The notes under the pieces were generated by a model. That model was not told where the DNA came from. It saw only the letters and a program-made list of their open reading frames with translations, and searched no databases. Positions 16,280-24,064 of a DNA stretch of 37,410 bases are shown one piece after another (the stretch's first letter is position 1; each line of letters starts with the position of its first letter). A program made the translations under genes and the position numbers. Origin of the DNA: Rhodospirillales bacterium (GTDB taxonomy: Bacteria; Pseudomonadota; Alphaproteobacteria; Rhodospirillales; JANQFP01); contig JANQFP010000152.1 in the NCBI GenBank assembly GCA_028277795.1, forward strand, positions 1 to 37,410, read 5' to 3'.

Positions 16280-16721
16280 CCTATTTCCCCCTGCCTGGTG
16301 GCCGGTTCCCGTCCGACCAATGCCCGATGACGTTCCATTCATAGACGGGACGTGACCGTCCCTGAAGACCGATCTCGAGGCGCCGCGAAAAGCCTATGTC
16401 CCCGATTCCCACGGCGCCACCTGCGATCAGCGGATTTACAAGCAAAAATTGCGCCACCGTCAACGTTTCTTTGCGTGCCAAGGCGTTGGCCCAGGGGACC
16501 GGGCCATGCCGGCAGCCGAACTGTCAAGAATCCCGACGCTGGCCAGCCTTTCCGATGGTCAGGAATGACCGACTCCCGCCACCGATTCGCCATCGTGGCG
16601 CCGCCGGCGCGCCGAACGCCTAGCCAAAAACACCGCGAGTTGATCTAAAATGCCCCCTCGGGCCCCGGCGCGGCGGGCCCCTCGACGTGGCCGTGACCGA
16701 TCAGGGGACCCCGGACCCGCC
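16280..16721. other. 442-bp divergent intergenic region
   Basis: No credible gene on either strand; the short open frames here are Arg-rich and lack ribosome binding sites. It holds a sigma-54 type promoter for the esterase (minus strand). TAAAAT at 16646-16651 is a possible -10 for the response regulator (plus strand), without a clear -35. Confidence 0.5.
16442..16456 (-). promoter_or_regulatory. Sigma-54 promoter (-24/-12) of the PEP-CTERM esterase
   Basis: On the minus strand the sequence reads TGGCGCAATTTTTGC. GG and GC are exactly 10 bp apart, and the -12 flank TTTGCTT fits RpoN sites. Expected start is near 16431, leaving a leader of about 150 nt. The same promoter class precedes the other PEP-CTERM gene in this window. 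Confidence 0.6.
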
Positions 16722-17252
16722 ATGGACCTACCGGCCTTCAACCTGGAAGATGTCAGCTTCCTGATCGTCGACGACAACCCGAACATGCGGGTTATCGTCA
16801 AGCGGACCCTGCGCGCCCTCGGCGCCCGCCACATGGAGGAGGCGGCCAACGGTGCCGACGCCCTAGCCGTTCTGGCTGCCTCGCCGGTGGATATCGTCAT
16901 CGTCGACTGGGAGATGACGCCGGTGGACGGCATCGAGTTCACCCGGTCCGTGCGCACCAGCCCCGAAAGCCCCAATCCCTACTTGCCCGTCATCATGCTC
17001 AGCGGGCACACCGAGATGGTGCGCGTCACCCGGGCGCGGGACGCCGGCATCACCGAGTTCCTGGCCAAGCCGGTGTCCGCCACCCGTCTCTACACCCGCA
17101 TCGTCAGCGTCATCCAGCGCCCGCGCCCCTTCGTCCGCACGCCGACCTACTTCGGTCCCGACCGGAGGCGGCAGGACGACCCGCGCTACCGCGGCCCCGA
17201 CCGGCGCGAGGCCGGCAATGAACAGGAAAACGAACAGAAGGATGCCGGCTGA
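16722..17252 (+). CDS. CheY-like response regulator with GPDRR tail
   Basis: Single receiver domain of 176 residues. The acidic pocket is in LIVDDNP, the phosphorylated Asp in IVDWEMTPVDG, the Ser/Thr switch in MLSGHTE and the lysine in FLAKPVSATRL, so it should be phosphorylatable. There is no output domain. The C-terminal tail has two copies of a short motif (FGPDRRRQDDPRY and RGPDRRE) followed by a Glu/Gln/Asn-rich end. Such tails recur in alphaproteobacterial signalling proteins, with unknown role. No histidine kinase is adjacent. The start is ATG 16722, with only weak Shine-Dalgarno support (AGGGGACC). Confidence 0.87.
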   Translation: MDLPAFNLEDVSFLIVDDNPNMRVIVKRTLRALGARHMEEAANGADALAVLAASPVDIVIVDWEMTPVDGIEFTRSVRTSPESPNPYLPVIMLSGHTEMVRVTRARDAGITEFLAKPVSATRLYTRIVSVIQRPRPFVRTPTYFGPDRRRQDDPRYRGPDRREAGNEQENEQKDAG

Positions 17253-17338
17253 AGGGGATCTCGTACCGCCGCGCCAATGAAATGACCCTCCGGGCCATCT
17301 CATGCGGAGGCGGTGGCGCTCAACGCCGCGCGGGCTTT

Positions 17339-17385
17339 CCGGCGCGCCATCACGGCGCTTCGCGAGTCGTTCGAAGGCGCGCCGG
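17339..17385. terminator. Long hairpin between convergent genes
   Basis: CCGGCGCGCC (17339-17348) and GGCGCGCCGG (17376-17385) are perfect 10-bp arms with a 27-bp loop, ending 2 bp before the PilZ stop codon. There is no T-run on either side, so it is at best a non-canonical bidirectional terminator. Confidence 0.4.
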
Positions 17386-17386
17386 T

Positions 17387-17731
17387 TCAGCCTTCCCGCA
17401 GCACCTGCATCTTGCGTTCCATGAGCGATCGCAGGACGTTGTAGGCCCGCTCGTCGATGTCGAGGAAGCTGACCACGAGCTGCCCGGAATCGCCGCGCAC
17501 CACCCGCGAACGAACCTCGACGTCGGTCAGGTCGTCCCGTTCGCCGCCGATGGCGGTAATGGTCAACAGGGAGCCGGCCGACAAGGTGCCGTCGTAACCA
17601 TTGATCAGGATGCCGCCCATGCTCCACGACACGCTGTCGTAGGTGCGGTCGCCGACGGCAACGTAGATGGCCGGCTCGCGCACCCGCGGGTGCCGCCGCC
17701 GTTCCCGGTCCGATTTCGCCGCGCCTCTCAC
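17387..17731 (-). CDS. PilZ domain protein
   Basis: Small PilZ protein, a family that usually binds cyclic di-GMP. RERRRHPRVRE near the N terminus supplies the RxxxR element. The second motif, normally (D/N)xSxxG, reads SWSMGG, with Ser in place of Asp/Asn, so binding may be weakened. I choose GTG 17731 (114 residues, after GGGGAG), which fits a single PilZ domain. The frame is open to ATG 17914 and beyond, but that extension would cross the ModE-like dyad of the mod operon. It converges on the response regulator and diverges from modA. Confidence 0.7.
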   Translation of the reverse strand: MRGAAKSDRERRRHPRVREPAIYVAVGDRTYDSVSWSMGGILINGYDGTLSAGSLLTITAIGGERDDLTDVEVRSRVVRGDSGQLVVSFLDIDERAYNVLRSLMERKMQVLREG

Positions 17732-17880
17732 CGTCTCCCCGTCTCCCTGGCCCTGCACCGCCGCATCGGTGAACGGCGACAGTACCGAGTCACCGCGAAC
17801 CCCGTCAAAGAATTCCCGACCGCCGGCGCCCGGTCCCCAATGCCTCCGATCGGCGGCCGTGGGCCGTGCGGTTGCCGCTG

Positions 17881-17904
17881 CGTTATATTTCGTAGTATAT
17901 AACG
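17881..17904. promoter_or_regulatory. ModE-like operator ahead of modA
   Basis: CGTTATAT (17881-17888) and ATATAACG (17897-17904) are perfect 8-bp inverted arms with an 8-bp spacer. This closely resembles the molybdate regulator ModE site (CGTTATATA-N-TATATAACG). It ends 25 bp before the modA start codon. No modE gene is in the window. Confidence 0.75.
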
Positions 17905-17928
17905 GTGACGCCATCGGGGGGACCGCGC

Positions 17929-18732
17929 ATGGGCCGACATCGCCACCGCCGGGACCGTTCGCGCCGCGCCGGCCGGCGGTTCGCTTCCGTCGTCGCCGCA
18001 TGTCTGACGTTCGGGTCGGCAACCGCACACGCCGAGGTGCTGGTCTTTGCCGCCGCCAGCACCGCCATCGCCGTGGAGGAGGCCGCCGCCCTGTTCGCCG
18101 CCCGCGGACTGGGCACCGCGCGCGCCGCCTTCGCCGCCTCCTCGACCCTGGCCAAACAGATCGCCGCCGGTGCGCCGGCCGACGTCTATCTGGCCGCCGA
18201 CCCGCGATGGGCCGACTACCTGGAGGCGCGCGGCGCCATCGAGCCGGCCACGCGGCGGGTTCTGGTCGGCAACCGTCTCATCCTCGTCGTCCCCGCCGAC
18301 AGCAGCCTGACGGTCGACATCGGCCCCGGCATCGACCTGGCCGGCCCCCTCGGCGCCGGCCGGATGGCCATGGGCGATCCAAACCACGTGCCGGCGGGCA
18401 TGTACGGCAAGGCGGCCCTGGAGCGTCTCGGCGCCTGGCCCCAGGTGTCCCGGCGCATCGCCGCCATGCCCGACGTGCGCGCCGCCCTCACCATGGTCGA
18501 GCGGGGCGAGGCCGCCGCCGGCATCGTCTATGCCACCGACGCCGCCGTCAGCGGGCGGGTCCGGGTGGCCGGGGTCTTCCCCGCCGACAGCCATCCGCCC
18601 ATCGCCTACGTGGTCGCCGTGGTCGCCGGCCGCGCCCGGCCGGAGGTGATGGCGTTCATGGAGTTCCTGGGCTCGCCCGCGGCCACCGACCTGTTCGCCC
18701 GCCACGGGTTCGCCGCCGTGGACCGCCGCTAG
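17929..18732 (+). CDS. modA: Molybdate ABC transporter binding protein ModA
   Basis: Periplasmic molybdate/tungstate-binding protein of 267 residues. An Arg-rich n-region and a signal peptide end near AHA (about 30). The mature start EVLVFAAASTAIAVEEAA, the STLAKQIAAGAPADVYLAAD segment and AGIVYATDA are family marks; the oxyanion is held by Ser and backbone groups in these loops. ATG 17929 is used; a GTG at 17905 in frame would overlap the end of the ModE-like dyad. modB follows after 6 bp. Confidence 0.9.
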   Translation: MGRHRHRRDRSRRAGRRFASVVAACLTFGSATAHAEVLVFAAASTAIAVEEAAALFAARGLGTARAAFAASSTLAKQIAAGAPADVYLAADPRWADYLEARGAIEPATRRVLVGNRLILVVPADSSLTVDIGPGIDLAGPLGAGRMAMGDPNHVPAGMYGKAALERLGAWPQVSRRIAAMPDVRAALTMVERGEAAAGIVYATDAAVSGRVRVAGVFPADSHPPIAYVVAVVAGRARPEVMAFMEFLGSPAATDLFARHGFAAVDRR

Positions 18733-18738
18733 CGCACC

Positions 18739-19431
18739 ATGTGGAGCCTGACCCCCCTGGAGGCCGAGGCCCTGGCCCTGAGTCTGCGGGTGGCCGTGGC
18801 GGCGGTCATCTTCAGCCTGCCCTTCGGGGTGCTGGTCGCCTGGCTGCTGGCCCGCCGCCGCTTTCCCGGCCGCAGCCTGCTCAACGGCGTGGTCCATCTG
18901 CCCCTGATCCTGCCGCCGGTGGTGGTCGGCTACCTGCTGCTGGTGCTGCTGGGGCGGCGCGGCCCCCTCGGCGCCTGGCTCTACGACGTCTTCGGCGTCA
19001 CCGTCGCCTTCACCTGGAAGGGGGCGGCGGTGGCCGCGGCGGTGATGGCCTTTCCCCTCATGGTGCGGGCCATCCGCCTGTCCCTGGAGGCGGTGGACCG
19101 GCGCCTGGAGCAGGCGGCCCGGACCCTCGGCGCCGGGCCGGTGCGGGTGTTCGTCACCGTCACCCTGCCGTTGTGCGCGCCCGGCATCCTCACCGGCACC
19201 ATCCTCGCCTTCGCCCGCAGCTTGGGCGAGTTCGGCGCCACCATCACCTTCGTCTCCAACATCCCCGGCGAGACCCGCACCCTGCCGCTGGCCCTGTTTT
19301 CGCTGGTTCAGACGCCGGGCGGCGAGGCCGGGGCGGCGCGCTTGGTGATCATCTCCGTCGTGCTGGCCATGGCGGCGCTGGTGGCCTCGGAGCTGCTGGC
19401 CCGGCGCATCGCCGCCCGCCTGGAGGGCTGA
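18739..19431 (+). CDS. modB: Molybdate ABC transporter permease ModB
   Basis: Inner-membrane permease of 230 residues with about five to six helices. The ATPase-coupling EAA loop is EQAARTLGAGPVRVFVTVTLPLCAPGILTG, and the region RSLGEFGATITFVSNIPGETRTLPLALFS is typical of ModB. The spacing to modA (6 bp) and modC (4 bp) shows one operon. Confidence 0.93.
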   Translation: MWSLTPLEAEALALSLRVAVAAVIFSLPFGVLVAWLLARRRFPGRSLLNGVVHLPLILPPVVVGYLLLVLLGRRGPLGAWLYDVFGVTVAFTWKGAAVAAAVMAFPLMVRAIRLSLEAVDRRLEQAARTLGAGPVRVFVTVTLPLCAPGILTGTILAFARSLGEFGATITFVSNIPGETRTLPLALFSLVQTPGGEAGAARLVIISVVLAMAALVASELLARRIAARLEG

Positions 19432-19435
19432 GCCC

Positions 19436-20551
19436 ATGCTCGCCGTCGACGTGCGCCGCCGTTTCGGGGACTTCCGCCTCGACGCCCGCTTCGAGGCCGA
19501 GGGGGGCGTGACCGCCCTGTTCGGGCGCTCGGGATCGGGCAAGACGACGCTGGTCAACCTCCTGGCCGGCCTCGACCGGCCCGACGACGGGCGCATCGCC
19601 GTGGACGGCACCGTGCTGTTCGACGCCGCCGGCGGCATCGACCTGCCGCCGGAGCACCGGCGCCTCGGCTACGTGTTCCAGGAGGGACGGCTGTTTCCCC
19701 ACCTCAGCGTCCGCGGCAACCTGACCTTCGGCATGCGCCGTGTGCGGCCCGCCGACCGCCACCAGGACTTCGACCAGGTGGTCCGGCTGCTCGACCTGGA
19801 GCCCCTGCTCGACCGCCGTCCGCGCAGTTTGTCCGGCGGCGAGAAGCAGCGGGTGGCCATCGGCCGCGCTCTGCTGGCCAGCCCGCGCCTGCTGCTCATG
19901 GACGAGCCGCTGGCCTCCCTCGACGCGCCGCGCAAGAACGAGATCCTGCCCTTCATCGAGCGCCTGCGGGACGTGCTGCGGCTGCCCGTGGTCTACGTCA
20001 GCCATGCCGTGGACGAGGTGGTGCGCCTGGCCGACACCCTGGTGCTGCTGTCCGACGGCCGCACGGTGGCCGCGGGCGGCGTCGAGGACATCATGAGCCG
20101 GCTGGACCTGCGCCCCCTCACCGGCCGCTACGAGGCCGGCGCCGTGCTCACCGCGACGGTGGCCGGCGAGGACCGGGCGTTCGACCTCACCGAGCTGGCG
20201 TTCGCCGGCCACCGCCTGCTGGTGCCGCGGCTCGGCCTGCCGGAGGGAACCCGCCTGCGGGTGCGGGTGCGGGCTCGCGACGTGGCCCTGAGCCTGAGCC
20301 GCCCCACCGGCACCAGCGTGCTCAACGTGTTCCCCGGCGTGGTGCGCGAGATCGAGACCGGCCCGGGACCACAGGTGGACGTCCTGCTGGACGTGGGGCA
20401 GCCGCTGATCGCCCGCATCACGCGGCGCTCCCTTGCCGAATTGAACCTGGCCCCGGGCCGGCCCGTGTTCGCCCTGCTCAAGGCGGTGGCCGTGGACCGC
20501 CACAGCCTGGGGCATGGCGGCGGCCCCCCGTCGCGGCCCGACGCGCGGTGA
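19436..20551 (+). CDS. modC: Molybdate ABC transporter ATPase ModC
   Basis: ATPase of the molybdate importer, 371 residues. Walker A is GRSGSGKTT (30-38), the signature is LSGGEKQRVAIGRALL, Walker B is LLLMDEP, and the switch His is in YVSHAVDE. The C-terminal part from about residue 290 (TGTSVLNVFPGVV) is a Mop/TOBE molybdate-binding domain, which in ModC regulates transport. This is the full-length form of the family. Confidence 0.93.
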   Translation: MLAVDVRRRFGDFRLDARFEAEGGVTALFGRSGSGKTTLVNLLAGLDRPDDGRIAVDGTVLFDAAGGIDLPPEHRRLGYVFQEGRLFPHLSVRGNLTFGMRRVRPADRHQDFDQVVRLLDLEPLLDRRPRSLSGGEKQRVAIGRALLASPRLLLMDEPLASLDAPRKNEILPFIERLRDVLRLPVVYVSHAVDEVVRLADTLVLLSDGRTVAAGGVEDIMSRLDLRPLTGRYEAGAVLTATVAGEDRAFDLTELAFAGHRLLVPRLGLPEGTRLRVRVRARDVALSLSRPTGTSVLNVFPGVVREIETGPGPQVDVLLDVGQPLIARITRRSLAELNLAPGRPVFALLKAVAVDRHSLGHGGGPPSRPDAR

Positions 20552-20815
20552 CGCCCCGGCGACACAAAGGCTTATGCTGACTCCCTGACCCGTCGACGCC
20601 GCGCCGGCCGCCGGAAGGCGCGGGCCGCCTAACACCCGGAGGTTTTTGCGGGCTTTCCTCGCACCGCGGATTGGGCTAAGTTTTCAGGGTCCGCGTGCGG
20701 GGGCGCAAGGCAGGGGCGCACAGTCTTCGGAGTCCGGCCGCAGCCGGGCTTATCCGAGTACCGACGGGCCCTGGGGAGGGCGGCCGTCGGCGAGATTCGG
20801 CCGAGGGGGTCGGTT

Positions 20816-21406
20816 GTGAAGATTTTGTCCCTGTTGTTCGCGCGCGAGGCCGCGCCGCGCCAAGCTGCCAAGACCGCCGAACCGGTGAGACCGGAACCGC
20901 CCCGGCCCGACGCCGCAGCCCGCGCGGAGCCCGCCAGGCCCGATACCTCCCGACCCGAGGCGGTGATCATCTCCACCTCGCAGGTTCAACCCGGCGTGCC
21001 GGCGCCGCCGGATCCGAAACCGGCCGTGGCCCCCATCGAGCCGGTCGGCCCCCTACGCCGCACCGCCCTTCAGGAGCTCACCGCCGGCTACGACGTGCGG
21101 TCCCTGCCACCGCGCCGGATGCCCGACCTGGGCTACGACCTCTACGTGGCCGGCGTGCTGTCGGACGAGGAGTACGCCATGCTGGCGTTCCAGCCCGAGC
21201 TCCATCCCGACTACGACAAGACCACCGGCGTGCTCACCGGCGAGCGGGCCGATCCGGACCGCCCCCGCGACCTGATCGCCGTGTGGGAGGACCGCCTCGC
21301 GTTCGAGCAAGAGCACAACGGCGACGACCAGGACGTAGTGGCGCGCACCCAGCGCATCCTCGGTGTGCTGAAAAGCATCGAGAACCCCGTCGACCTGCTG
21401 GTTTGA
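20816..21406 (+). CDS. Unrecognised protein with Pro-rich N terminus
   Basis: Not recognised. 196 residues from GTG 20816, which follows GAGGGGGT. Residues about 10-75 are low-complexity Pro/Ala/Glu/Arg, probably disordered. From about 80 on it looks folded: LRRTALQELTAGYDVRSLPPRRMPDLGYDLYVAG, then VLSDEEYAMLAFQPELHPDYD and a C-terminal helix with VARTQRILGVLKSIENPVD. There is no signal peptide, membrane helix or metal motif. The regular helical second half and standard codon use argue for a real gene. It lies 264 bp after modC and may be separate from that operon. Confidence 0.6.
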   Translation: MKILSLLFAREAAPRQAAKTAEPVRPEPPRPDAAARAEPARPDTSRPEAVIISTSQVQPGVPAPPDPKPAVAPIEPVGPLRRTALQELTAGYDVRSLPPRRMPDLGYDLYVAGVLSDEEYAMLAFQPELHPDYDKTTGVLTGERADPDRPRDLIAVWEDRLAFEQEHNGDDQDVVARTQRILGVLKSIENPVDLLV

Positions 21407-21442
21407 GGCCTTGTCCGGGCCCGCCGAGGGTTGCCGGAAACC

Positions 21443-21470
21443 TTGACTTTCCGCCGAATTGACCTATCAT
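21443..21470 (+). promoter_or_regulatory. Sigma-70 type promoter
   Basis: TTGACT (21443-21448), 16-bp spacer, TATCAT (21465-21470), in an AT-rich stretch. Transcription would start near 21477, about 65 nt before the ATG at 21542. Confidence 0.6.
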
Positions 21471-21541
21471 TAACCATGTATACGTCTATCAAGGTGCAGT
21501 GCGTGCGTTGATGGGCGTGTCGGGTTGGGTAAATTTGGTTC

Positions 21542-21955
21542 ATGGCACAGGTTGCCAAAGCAGGCCCGGTCCCCGCGCCGGCGGCTGCCAGCCGCATCCC
21601 GGCAGGCACCCGCAACGTCGCGACCGTGGAGCGCACGCCGGTCGAGGAGCTGAGCGCCAAGGTCGGCGTGGCGTTCAACGATTCGGCGTTCCTCTTCCAG
21701 GGATACGAAGGCCGCCTGTCCGGCGACAAGCAGCACCGGCCGACGACGCCCCGGCCGGCCCTGTTCGAGTCCGCCACCCAGACCTTCGCCGCCGTGTTCG
21801 AGGTGGACGGGGCCGGCGCCAGCACCGTGGACGCCGTGCGGCCGCGGACCTCGGCCAGCCTGCTGTCGAAGGCCATCAACACCTACGAGACCAACGCCAA
21901 GGTGGTGAGTGGCGCCCTGGTGGCGCGCGGCAGCTCGGTCAGCTTCGCGCTCTGA
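21542..21955 (+). CDS. Unrecognised 137-residue protein
   Basis: Not recognised. It has an Ala/Pro-rich start, a middle stretch FNDSAFLFQGYEGRLSGDKQHRP, then FESATQTFAAVFEV, and a C-terminal segment LLSKAINTYETNAKVVSGAL ending in SVSFAL. There is no signal peptide or membrane helix. The gene is well delimited, with a promoter upstream and an intrinsic terminator directly downstream, so it is a monocistronic unit. The ribosome binding site is weak. The C-terminal helix with an IxxYE pattern resembles short helices in envelope or flagellum-linked small proteins, but this is too weak for a function. Confidence 0.6.
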   Translation: MAQVAKAGPVPAPAAASRIPAGTRNVATVERTPVEELSAKVGVAFNDSAFLFQGYEGRLSGDKQHRPTTPRPALFESATQTFAAVFEVDGAGASTVDAVRPRTSASLLSKAINTYETNAKVVSGALVARGSSVSFAL

Positions 21956-21979
21956 ACGCACGCCTGAGCGGTCCGTGGG

Positions 21980-22001
21980 AGCGCCCATCGGGCGCTTTTT
22001 T
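21980..22001 (+). terminator. Intrinsic terminator
   Basis: AGCGCCC, loop ATC, GGGCGCT, then a run of six T (21996-22001, its first T closing the stem). It lies 25 bp after the 137-residue gene. The stem could also act on the convergent NifU-like gene, but without a T-run in that direction. Confidence 0.88.
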
Positions 22002-22026
22002 CATGGGCTGTCGGCAGTCCCGCCGT

Positions 22027-22473
22027 TCACCGGCGCCGGTTGGCCTGCTCGAGGGCCTCCAGCAGGGCCTCGAAGGGCAGCAGCACGCAGTCGTGGCGGC
22101 TCCTGTGGGGGCGCACCGCCACGAACGCCTCCAGGTCGGCCCACGCGCCGCCTGGGGCTGGTCCCTCCGCCGCGAGCATGTGGAACAACTCCGTATACAC
22201 CTGGCCCAGGTCCTCCGCCGACCGGCCCACCGCGGCGGCGCCGATGACGCTCGCCACCGCCTCGCAGAGGATGCAGCCGCGGACCCGGTGGGCCAGCGCC
22301 GTCACCGCCCCGTCGCGGACGGTGACGTCCACGCTGACGTGGTCCGCGCAGTAGGGGTTGTCGGCCGACGCGGTGCCGTGGGGACGGTCGAGACGGCCGC
22401 GGCCGGTGCCGGCATCCGACAGGGCCAGGATGCGCTCGTTGTAGCGCATGTCCTCGTGCCGCTGGTCGCTCAC
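22027..22473 (-). CDS. NifU/IscU-like iron-sulfur cluster scaffold protein
   Basis: 148-residue member of the NifU N-terminal/IscU/SufU family, which assembles [2Fe-2S] clusters. The three conserved cysteine positions are present: C42 (NPYCADH), C67 or C70 (GCILCEA) and C129 (RHDCVLLPFEAL). The GTG start overlaps the stop of the cytidylyltransferase gene (GTGA), so it belongs to the Cox-like operon as its last gene. It may supply the two clusters of the CoxS-type subunit; no other isc or suf gene is near. A start at ATG 22449 is possible but less well placed. Confidence 0.82.
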   Translation of the reverse strand: MSDQRHEDMRYNERILALSDAGTGRGRLDRPHGTASADNPYCADHVSVDVTVRDGAVTALAHRVRGCILCEAVASVIGAAAVGRSAEDLGQVYTELFHMLAAEGPAPGGAWADLEAFVAVRPHRSRHDCVLLPFEALLEALEQANRRR

Positions 22474-23069
22474 CCCGCCCCCTCCAGGTCGCCCGGCGCG
22501 TCCACGTCGAAGACCACCGAATCGTCGTCCCAGTCGACCACCACCACCGCATCGCCGGCCGCGGACACCACGTCGCGGGCGCCCCGGTCGCCCGCGATGG
22601 CCGCGGCGCCGGCGAACAGGCTCCGCGCCAGCAGCACCGGATTGCCGCGCCGCCCCCGGTAAGCGGGAACGCAGGCGGCGGTGCCGCCGGCCGGGTCGAA
22701 CGCCGCCAGCAAACGGTCGATGACGGCCGTCGTCAAGCGCGGCATGTCGGCCAGGCAGACGACGACGCCGTCGGCATCGGCCGGCAACGCCGCGAGGCCG
22801 CACCTGAGGGACGTGCTCATGCCGTCCGCATAGGCCGGGTTGTCGATGAACCCCACCGGGCGCCCGGCCAGGGCCCGGCGCACGGCGTCGCCGTCGAACC
22901 CGGTGACCACCAGGACCGGATCGGCCTGCGACGCCAGGGCTGCATCGACGACGCGGGCGACCAGCGGCACGCCATCCACCGGCAGGGTCAGCTTGTTGAC
23001 CCCGGCCATGCGCCGGGACTGGCCGGCGGCGAGGACGATGGCGGCCACCGCGGGGCGACGGGAGCTCAC
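22470..23069 (-). CDS. MobA/MocA-like molybdenum cofactor nucleotidyltransferase
   Basis: 199-residue NTP transferase. VLAAGQSRRMAGVNKL (12-27) is the nucleotide-binding signature and VVCLADMPRL the metal-binding centre. The subgroup with NKL fits MocA, which makes the CMP form (MCD) of the cofactor used by CO-dehydrogenase/xanthine dehydrogenase type enzymes; GMP transfer by MobA is the alternative. The GTG start overlaps the stop of the XdhC-like gene (GTGA). Context within a molybdenum hydroxylase operon supports cofactor maturation. Confidence 0.85.
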   Translation of the reverse strand: MSSRRPAVAAIVLAAGQSRRMAGVNKLTLPVDGVPLVARVVDAALASQADPVLVVTGFDGDAVRRALAGRPVGFIDNPAYADGMSTSLRCGLAALPADADGVVVCLADMPRLTTAVIDRLLAAFDPAGGTAACVPAYRGRRGNPVLLARSLFAGAAAIAGDRGARDVVSAAGDAVVVVDWDDDSVVFDVDAPGDLEGAG

Positions 23070-24064
23070 CCCGGCTCCCGGCCGTAGCGCGCGGCGACCG
23101 CCTGGGCGAGGATGGCCACCGCGATCTCGGGCGCCTTGCGCCCGCCCAGGTCGAGGCCCACCGGGCCGCGGATGCGGGCCAGGTCCGCGTCGGCGAAGCC
23201 GCGCGCGCGCAGGCGGTCGAGGCGCCGCGCGTGGGTGCGCCGGCTGCCCAGGGCGCCGATGTAGAACGCCGGCGAGCGCATGGCCGCCTCCAGGGCCACG
23301 TCGTCGACCTTGGGGTCGTGGACCAGGGTGACCACGGCGCTCCGCGAGTCCAGGTCGGTGAGCACCTCGTCGGGCCAGGCCGTGGCCAGGGTGACGCCGG
23401 GAAAGCGCTGTTCGGTCGCGAAGGCGCGGCGCGGATCGACGACGGTAACCCGGAACCCGGCCAGGGTCGCCATGGGCGCCAGGGTCTGGGCCACATGCAC
23501 GGCACCGATGACGAACAGCCTGAGCGGCGGGTTGAAGACGTTGACCCACACCGCGCCGGCCTCGGTCTCGAGGGTGGTTCCCCGGTCCTCGTGCAACGCG
23601 CGGCGCACCTGGGCCAGGGCGTCGTCGTCGAGGGCCAGGTCGCCGCTGGCACCCGCTTCGCTGACAAGAGCGGAATGGCCGCTGTCCAGGTGGGTGGCCA
23701 GGGCCACCGGCCGGTCCGTCACCAGGGTCCGCAAGAGGTCGGGCTTGTCGGCCTTCTCCAGCAGCACCCGCATCTCGCCGCCGCAGGCCAGGCCGGCCTG
23801 CCAGGCACTCTCGTCGGTGACCCCGAAGTCCATGAGCTTGACCCCGCCCTCGGCGATCACGTCGAGGGCCTCGCGCACCACCGCCCCTTCGATGCAGCCG
23901 CCGGACACGGAGCCGACGAAGGCGCCGTCGTCGGCCGCCGCCAGCAGGCTCCCCGGTGGCCGCGGCGACGACCCCCAGGTGCCGACCACCGTGGCCAGGG
24001 CCACGCCGCGGCCGGCGGCCAGCCACTCGGCCGCCTGTTCCAGCACCTGGTCGCGCTCGCTCAT
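23066..24064 (-). CDS. XdhC/CoxI family maturation factor
   Basis: 332-residue protein that in this family binds and sulfurates molybdenum cofactor before insertion into the large subunit. The N-terminal XdhC_CoxI domain has ALATVVGTWGSSPRPPGS and the glycine-rich GSVSGGCIEGAV, with further conserved residues in ACGGEMRVL. The C-terminal Rossmann domain has LFVIGAVHVAQTLAPMATLAGFRVTVVDPR and YIGALGSRRTHARR. The start overlaps the FAD-subunit stop by 4 nt (ATGA). Confidence 0.9.
   Translation of the reverse strand: MSERDQVLEQAAEWLAAGRGVALATVVGTWGSSPRPPGSLLAAADDGAFVGSVSGGCIEGAVVREALDVIAEGGVKLMDFGVTDESAWQAGLACGGEMRVLLEKADKPDLLRTLVTDRPVALATHLDSGHSALVSEAGASGDLALDDDALAQVRRALHEDRGTTLETEAGAVWVNVFNPPLRLFVIGAVHVAQTLAPMATLAGFRVTVVDPRRAFATEQRFPGVTLATAWPDEVLTDLDSRSAVVTLVHDPKVDDVALEAAMRSPAFYIGALGSRRTHARRLDRLRARGFADADLARIRGPVGLDLGGRKAPEIAVAILAQAVAARYGREPG

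Noticed and set aside
16466-16481. TTGGCACG on the minus strand, a perfect sigma-54 -24 element
   Set aside because: At the required spacing the -12 position reads AA instead of GC; the neighbouring site at 16442-16456 fits better.
20552-20815. Terminator or small gene between modC and the 196-residue gene
   Set aside because: GC-rich partial inverted repeats are present but without a convincing stem plus T-run, and no short frame has coding character.
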